This document shows, one piece after another, positions 58,062-64,000 of a DNA stretch of 64,000 bases. Position numbers and translations under genes: made by a program. Source of the DNA: Cryptococcus deneoformans JEC21 (lineage: Eukaryota; Basidiomycota; Tremellomycetes; Tremellales; Cryptococcaceae); NCBI RefSeq assembly GCF_000091045.1, contig NC_006685.1, forward strand, positions 1,356,201-1,420,200, given 5' to 3'. Position 1 is the stretch's first letter, and every line of letters starts with the position of its first letter. The notes under the pieces were generated by a model. That model saw only the letters and a list, made by a program, of their open reading frames with translations. It ran no database searches and was not told the DNA's origin.

Positions 58062-58500
58062 TATTTTTTGTGGTTGACTGGGTTGTGGTATATCAGGTGT
58101 TAATAGTTGTTCTTTTTTCTTCTTGATCTACAGAATTTTTTCTTATCTATATTGACCCTTTTTAATCTTCATAATGTCTCGCTGCCTGTAATGCCGGCAT
58201 CCTGATCATATTATTACTTATTTAGGACACATTTATCTAGCAGATGATGTACTTAATTTCAGCTGTGCTCGAACTTGGCTGCTTTGTGTGTAGATACGTA
58301 GCCAGGACGGGCCATATATGTCCTTTCCTGTATCTCTCGCTTATCGACAAGTGTGTACTTAGCCGTCGGCAAAGCCGAACCGTCATGCGTCGTCGGCTTG
58401 TGTCGAGTCTAAATCAGGCGCACGGAACAAAATGATAAAGTAGATGCGAGATGCACGTTGCACGACTCATCTTGCCACCACATGATCCATTTCCTGCCCT
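58062..58500. other. Intergenic, glucanase 3' flank and threonine aldolase upstream region
   Basis: 439 bp with T-rich sequence after the glucanase stop. No gene seen. Confidence 0.5.
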
Positions 58501-60180
58501 ATGGTCCGCGGCGCTTGCTTTAAATACGCCAGCTTGCCAGTAAGGATTTCCGCATCTATCATCTTTCCAACAAGAACATTAGCGACGACCGCACCTATCG
58601 CCATGCCCGTAGCTTCCTCCAAGTCCTCAGCAGACGTGACCCCCGACGTTGGTGGACAAGCAAACGTTGATCAGTTGCACAGGGTATCTCGTGACTTTCG
58701 TAGTGAGTCTGACACTGTCACAAAAGACGGCAAAGCATTGGGACACCAACTGATGGTCATTATTTGCAGGTGATACTATTACCATTCCTACAGATGCTCA
58801 GCTCCTGTGCTGTCTGAGAGCCACGAGAGGGGACGATGTATACGGTGAAGATACTTCGACAACAGCGCTCGAAAAACGGATAGCGAAACTGACCGGTAAG
58901 GAGGCTGCCATGTTTGCAGTCAGTGGTACTATGACGAATCGTACGTGTGCCGAAATAAAGGAAAGCGAGTTTCATACAGTAGCGTACTGACGATGCCTTG
59001 GGTGATAGAACTGGCCATTAGAACACACATGAAGCAACCGCCGCACAGCGTCATCACTGACTGGCGAGCACATGTCCACAAGATGGAAGGTACGTGCGAT
59101 TTTCTTATACATCGGATGCTTTCTGATGGAGCTTCCCAGCCGGTGGAATTGCCATGTTTTCTCAGGCGACTACCCATCAGCTTGTACCGGAAAATGGTTT
59201 ACACTTGACCATGCAGGATATCGAGCCGGCTTTGCAGCTGGGTACCAATATTCACATTGCTCCTACCAAGCTTATTTGCCTTGAGAATACTTTGTCCGGC
59301 ATGATTTTCCCGCAAGAAGAGATTGTAAAGATTGGGGAAATGGCAAGAAAACATGACATTGGTATGCATCTTGATGGCGCGAGGATCTGGAACGTGGCTG
59401 CCGATGTTATCGCGAAGAGGGGGCTAAATCCCAACAAAGAGGAGGATCTGCAGACTGTGTCAGTGACTTTATTTTTTCTTCTCCTGAATATACTATCCTA
59501 ACTTGTCGCATAGTCTTACAGAACTTATCGCTCCCTTTGACTCGGCATCGCTCTGCCTCTCCAAGGGCCTAGGTGCACCGATCGGTTCTGCGTTGGTCGG
59601 CTCTAAAGAATTCATCGATCGCGCTAAGTGGTTCCGCAAGGCTTTTGGGGGAGGTATCCGGCAAGCTGGTGGGATAGCTGCGTCTGCGGATTACGCAATA
59701 ACCCATCACTTCCCAAGACTTATAAAGACACATGAACTTGCGTCGCGACTGGAGCAGGGTTTGAGAGAGCTAGGCTGTGATATCCTGGCGCCAGTGGACA
59801 CCAGCATGGTATGCTACGCTTATTGTCTGTTCATCATTTCATCCCCATGCTAATGTTGATGGTTTGCACAGGTATTTTTCCAATCTAAATCCATTGGACT
59901 ACCCCTGGACGCTGTCATGGCCAGGCTGGCTGCTCTTCCTGATCCCATTGTTATTGGTGGTCAACGTTGCGTCGTCCACCATCAGATTAGCCCGCAAGCG
60001 ATTGAAGATTTTATTGGCTGTATCGCCGAAATGAAGAAGGAAAAAGAAGAAAAGGGGGAGTACAAGGTTACTACGCTAGGGCAGGAGGAGAAAGACAAGT
60101 TGTCTAGATTTGTAAGTCCGGAGATCAAAAACGAGACAAGCGAAGCTAGATTGAGGAAGGAGGCTGCTCTGGGGTATTAA
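58501..60180 (+). CDS. GLY1: Low-specificity L-threonine aldolase
   Basis: PLP enzyme cleaving threonine to glycine and acetaldehyde. The start at 58501 adds a basic N-terminus that could be a mitochondrial presequence; an in-frame ATG at 58603 (MPVASSKSS) would give a cytosolic form. Family blocks: [12 protein letters not shown] across the first intron, [61 protein letters not shown] (about 59368), and the PLP lysine in [18 protein letters not shown] (about 59550). Next comes [20 protein letters not shown]. The C-terminus has a charged extension ([11 protein letters not shown]...). About seven exons; the frame is intact. Confidence 0.92.
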
Positions 60181-60760
60181 TATTCATGTGCCTTGTTGTT
60201 TGTGCAGCTTGTACTTTAAGAACTGTCTGTATAAATGTAACGGGGGCGTATAGGTGGATAGACGGCCAAAGATGCAGTTTTACGTATCATGTATAGTGGT
60301 TTCGCATGCAGCGTGCAGCTCAGCCCACGCATGAGCATGAGCAGCAGCGTCGTCGATTGATAATAATAATAGTAGTGCCTAGCGTCGGACGAGGCCGACA
60401 GTTGGGCGAAGAGTGGAAATGGCAAGATTGGTAAAAAGCGTGAAAAGGTCAGATTTCTGAATGGAAAAGTCAGATTTTGAGCGAGCATCTGACCTTTGTG
60501 TGAGAAATCTGACCTTTTAGGATTTTATCTGACCTTTTCCGGTGTAATTTGACCTTTTTGGAGTGGAGCGGGTCGCAAGCGAGGCGGGACAGGAAGCGCC
60601 GGGCGGCAACTCAAGCGACGACGTCCACGCAATAGTCATTTCGCGACTTCACCCAGTAAACGAACATCCTCTCAATGGTCAAATTTTGCTCTCATCCCTA
60701 ATATCCCACAGCTCTCTCCCCCTATAAAGCACAGCCCCGCGCCCCATTGAGATCACCACC
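60181..60760. promoter_or_regulatory. GABA transaminase upstream region with a repeated motif
   Basis: 580 bp between threonine aldolase and GABA transaminase. Its middle holds six copies of a CTGACCTTTT-like motif (60443-60559). A TATA-like TATAAAG (60723-60729) lies about 32 bp before the ATG. Confidence 0.6.
60443..60559. repeat. Cluster of six CTGACCTTTT-like motifs
   Basis: Two copies are in reverse orientation (AAAAGGTCAGATTT at 60443-60456, AAAAGTCAGATTTT at 60465-60478). Four are forward (CATCTGACCTTT near 60486, AAATCTGACCTTTT near 60505, TTATCTGACCTTTT near 60525, AATTTGACCTTTTT near 60546). Spacing of forward copies is about 20 bp, that is two helical turns. Confidence 0.85.
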
Positions 60761-62372
60761 ATGCCTCCTCGAATTGCCCCTCTTCTCTCTCGAACTGTCC
60801 GTACCTCCACCAGGTCTTTCGCCTCCACCTCCGTCAGCATGTCTGCCCCCGTCCGCACTGCAGCCCAATGGTCCGATTTTGGCCGTGAACACGTCTCTCA
60901 CGGTCTTGGCCGGGTGAAGGACCATGTTATCGTCAAGGGTGAAGGCCTCAACCTTTATACCGCTGATGGTAAGAAGTTGCTCGACTTCACTGCTGGTATC
61001 GGTGTTACCAACCTTGGACAGTGGGTATTGTCCTCTTCATCATCCAGCACTTCAAGCTCACGATGCACCTTTAGCTGCCATCCCGCGGTCTCCAAGGCTG
61101 CTGCTGAGCAGATCAACAACCTCGTTCATCTTCAGTGCTCCATCGCTTTCCATCAGCCCTATCTTGAGCTTATCGAGAAGCTCCTCCCTGTTATGCCCGA
61201 CCCCTCTCTTGACCAGTTCTTCTTCTGGAACTCTGGTTCCGAGGCAGTTGAGGCTGCCGTCAAGCTCACCAGGAAGGCAACTGGCAGGCAGAACTTGATT
61301 GTCTTCCAGGGCGCTTATCACGGCCGAACCATGGGTTCCGGTTCCATGACAAGGTCTAAGCCCATCTACACCCAGAACACCGGCCCTTTGATGGTGTGCT
61401 TTCTTTTCAGTTGTTGACAAGCGTTTGCTGATTGATTCTGTCTTTCGCAGCCCGGCGTGATCGCCACCCCCTATCCCTATTGGCACTCTCTTGGCGCTTC
61501 TCCTTCTACATCCGAGGAGGAGCTTGTCAACCTCGCCAAGTACCAGCTTGACCTTCTCTTTCGTCAGCAGACCAGCCCCAAGGATGTTGCCGCTATCTTT
61601 ATTGAGCCAGTCCAGGGTGAGGGGTACGTTTTATATCTCGCTCATTTCATGAGGCAATCCAGCTCACTAGATATTCCCTAACAGTGGTTACGTTCCCTGC
61701 CCCCCTGCCTTTATGAAGCACCTTCGAGAGGTTTGCGACAAGCACGGCATCCTTCTTGTTGTCGATGAAGTTCAGACTGGTTTCTTCCGAACCGGAAAGT
61801 ACTTTGCCGTCAACTCCATTCCCGATTTCCGACCCGACGTCCTTGTCTTCGCCAAGGGTATCGCCAACGGTTTCCCCCTCTCCGGTATTGTCTCCACCAA
61901 GGAGCTCATGAGTACTCTTGACGTTGGTTCTTTGGGTGGAACTTATGCCGGTAACCCCGTCGCTTGTGCCGCTGGTATTGCCGCCCAAGAAGTCTATGCC
62001 TCTGGTGAGATCGAGAAGAATGTTGCCGCTCGATCCGAGCAGCTCTTCACCGCCCTTAACAAGCTAGCCTCTTCCGAGAAGACCAAGCACCTCATTGCCG
62101 ATGTTCGAGGTGTTGGTCTCATGACTGCCATTGAATTCCGTTCTGCTTCCGACCCTCTTACCCACGAAGGATTGCCCGAGGGCACCAAGATTCCCAAGGA
62201 CATTGGCAAGAGGGTTCAGGCTTATTGTCTCGAGAAGGACTTGATGGTTCTTACCACTTCTTGCTTCGACACTATCAGGTTCATTCCTGCTTTGGTCATT
62301 AATGAGGAGGAGATGAAGAGAGCTATGGACATCTTCACCGAGGCTGTGGAGAAAGTTGCCCTCGAGGCCTAG
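60761..62372 (+). CDS. UGA1: 4-aminobutyrate aminotransferase (GABA transaminase)
   Basis: Class III PLP aminotransferase converting GABA and 2-oxoglutarate to succinate semialdehyde and glutamate. The N-terminus (MPPRIAPLLSRTVRTSTRSF) looks like a mitochondrial presequence. Exons end at intron sites near 61022, 61395 and 61625. Blocks: LLDFTAGIGVTNLGHCHPAV, FFFWNSGSEAVEAAVKLTRK (about 61213), FQGAYHGRTMGSGSMTR, AAIFIEPVQGEGGYVPCP, LLVVDEVQTGFFRTGKYFA (about 61753), and the PLP lysine in FAKGIANGFPLSG (about 61850), then GGTYAGNPVACAAG. The substrate call is by overall similarity; a related omega-aminotransferase specificity cannot be excluded. It stops at 62370-62372. Codon use is strongly C-ended, suggesting high expression. 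Confidence 0.9.
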
Positions 62373-62709
62373 AAAACTGGCATAGAGTTAGTTGTAAGGA
62401 AGAAGTTTCATATATTTGTATTATCCAGCACTTTCGGTATTTCGTATGCATTTTGGGCCCAATCAGATATTCCAGCGAGTTTTCATCAGTAGAAAAAGCT
62501 GTTGCTTATAACACATGGTACTATTAGAATTGTATAGTATACGAATCGCCACGTAATATGCTATAAGCAGGATGCAAAACAAGTAAATACATTTCAATTT
62601 TATATGCAAAAGTTCTCGATTGTCTGACATTGCTACCGCAAGAAAACATGATCAGCCCAAAAAACAAAACAAATGGGAAAACATCGATGTCATGAAACAA
62701 GTCCCCAGT
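62373..62709. other. Convergent 3' flanks of UGA1 and ADE4
   Basis: 337 bp, AT-rich, no gene seen. Confidence 0.5.
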
Positions 62710-64000
62710 CTATGAGCCGAACCAAGAGTTATGAAGGCCGACAGTGTCGTTGGGAGAAGGCATAGCAGACGGCCCGATTTTGGGAGAATGGTTGGCCAAA
62801 CCCATAAGAGAGTCGGATCCGTTCATGGGTCCGCTGCAGCTAATCTGCCCTTCTGGCTGCTCAACGACAGCTTGGATCTTTTTGGCCTTGGCCTTGTCGT
62901 TTCTCAGCTTCATCAAGTGTTCGAGGTATCTGTCATCGACACCACCAGTGACGTATTCGCCGGTAAAGACAGAGCAGTCGAACTGTTCGATGGAAGGGTT
63001 AAATTGCTTGCACGAGGCAACAAGATCGTCAAGGGTCTGGTAAATGACGAGGTCGACGCCAATGTGCTTGGCAATTTCTTCGGTAGTTCGATTGTGGGCG
63101 ACGAGCTCTTCGGGAGAAGGCATATCGATACCATAGACGTTGGAGTAACTTTTAAGGAACAATCAGCATGTGGGTAAAACTACAGGCAAACCGATACTTA
63201 CCGGATGGGAGGAGCACAGGAAGCAAAGACGACCTTCTTGGCACCTACGTCCTTGGCCATTTGCACAATCTCCTTGGAAGTGGTGCCTCGAACAATGGAG
63301 TCTGGAGAAACTGTCAATACCGATACAGTACATCAGAAGATAAGACTTGCCATCAACAAGCATAACAACCTTGCCAGCAAACTCCATGGGCATGGCATTG
63401 AGCTTTCGTCGAACGTTCTTGCGTCTGCAATCTACATTAGTATGACTGAGATGAAAGTAAGTGGAGAATACTTGCCGCTGCGTCTGTCCCGGCATGATAA
63501 AAGTTCTACCAACATAACGGTTCTTAATAAACCCTTCTCGGTAAGGGATTCCAAGGTGTTGAGCAAGTTGCAAAGCGGCAACTCGAGAGGTGTCGGGCAC
63601 AGGAATCACAACATCTACAGTCAAACCAGCTTTGGCCAACTCCTTCTTGGCCGTCTCAGCGAGATACTCTCCCATGGCCATTCGGCTTCGGTAGACACTG
63701 ATACCGTCGATAGTGGAGTCGGGTCGAGCAAAGTAGACATACTCGAAAATGTCGGGGGAGAAGACTTGAGGTTCGGCCACTTGGCGGCGAGAGATTTTTT
63801 CGCGGGTGATAATGATGGCCTCACCGGCCTTGACATCCTCCCAATCGCTGAAACCTAATCCCTGAGCAACAATATTCTCACTCGCGACCAAATAATCAAG
63901 TCCGCCTCGGGCACCTTGTCTGGTGGCGATGCCGACGGGGCGGATACCGTTGGGGTCTCTAAAGACCACAAGACCAAAGCCGGCAATCATGGCTACACAG
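62710..64000 (-). CDS. ADE4: Amidophosphoribosyltransferase, 5' part missing at the window edge
   Basis: First step of purine synthesis: PRPP plus glutamine to 5-phosphoribosylamine. Present are the end of the Ntn glutaminase domain ([20 protein letters not shown]), the linker ([20 protein letters not shown]), the phosphoribosyltransferase part ([35 protein letters not shown]), and the PRPP loop [13 protein letters not shown]. Then come [20 protein letters not shown] and a short C-terminal tail ending HNSWFGS. The codons for the PRPP loop are split by an intron (63350-63302) that begins GC, not GT, and ends CAG. The catalytic Cys1 lies outside the window. The stop is at 62712-62710. Confidence 0.93.

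Noticed and set aside
63205..63858. Plus-strand 217-codon frame
   Set aside because: Shadow of ADE4 on the opposite strand.
1..64000. CRISPR array, bacterial operon or biosynthetic cluster
   Set aside because: The window is eukaryotic, genes are monocistronic with introns, and no synthase genes or regularly spaced repeats were seen apart from those listed.

Overview
The window is nuclear DNA from a basidiomycete yeast, most likely the Cryptococcus neoformans/gattii group. The evidence is intron-dense genes with introns of about 45-60 nt, close gene packing on both strands, and a characteristic gene set: a SIT-type siderophore transporter, a Ugt51/Atg26 sterol glucosyltransferase with PH and GRAM domains, a WSC-GH71 alpha-1,3-glucanase and a CYP63-like P450. 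The species call is inference from gene content and style; no marker was searched.

Layout, left to right. 0-11 kb: ERG4-like sterol reductase (left end cut off), secreted aspartic protease, NDUFB7 complex I subunit, then the long sterol glucosyltransferase gene; two of these act on ergosterol. 11-18.5 kb: a proline-rich hypothetical gene, a siderophore transporter with a 2.7 kb upstream region holding a G19 tract and a broken Tc1/mariner transposase, and POP5. 18.6-26 kb: a Ser/Pro-rich protein divergent from mitochondrial uS17, then two tandem AIF/FSP1-like FAD oxidoreductases, of which the left copy carries an 8-bp frameshift. 26-37 kb: a P450, mitoribosomal mL46, an RRM protein of the Vip1 type, and a head-to-head pair of mitochondrial phospholipid genes (PGS1 and a NAPE-PLD/FMP30-like enzyme). 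38-43.6 kb: Mpo1-like dioxygenase, thymidylate kinase, a four-helix membrane protein and a small mitochondria-targeted protein.

43.7-49.8 kb is a complete rolling-circle transposon (Helitron/Helentron type). It has an uninterrupted four-exon RepHel gene of 1,708 codons, a perfect 11-bp terminal inverted repeat, a 9-bp-stem hairpin at the 3' end, and an imperfect duplication of about 190 bp near the 5' end. It lies about 95 bp upstream of the small mitochondrial gene. This is the most distinctive object in the window and could still be mobile.

49.8-64 kb: a gene-poor stretch with a compact structured element, a membrane-anchored glutaredoxin-fold protein without the catalytic cysteine, the WSC-GH71 glucanase, threonine aldolase, GABA transaminase with six copies of a CTGACCTTT-type motif upstream, and amidophosphoribosyltransferase ADE4 (right end cut off) with a GC-AG intron. 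Exon junctions given here were inferred by keeping reading frame and family similarity across GT-AG introns; no transcript data were available.
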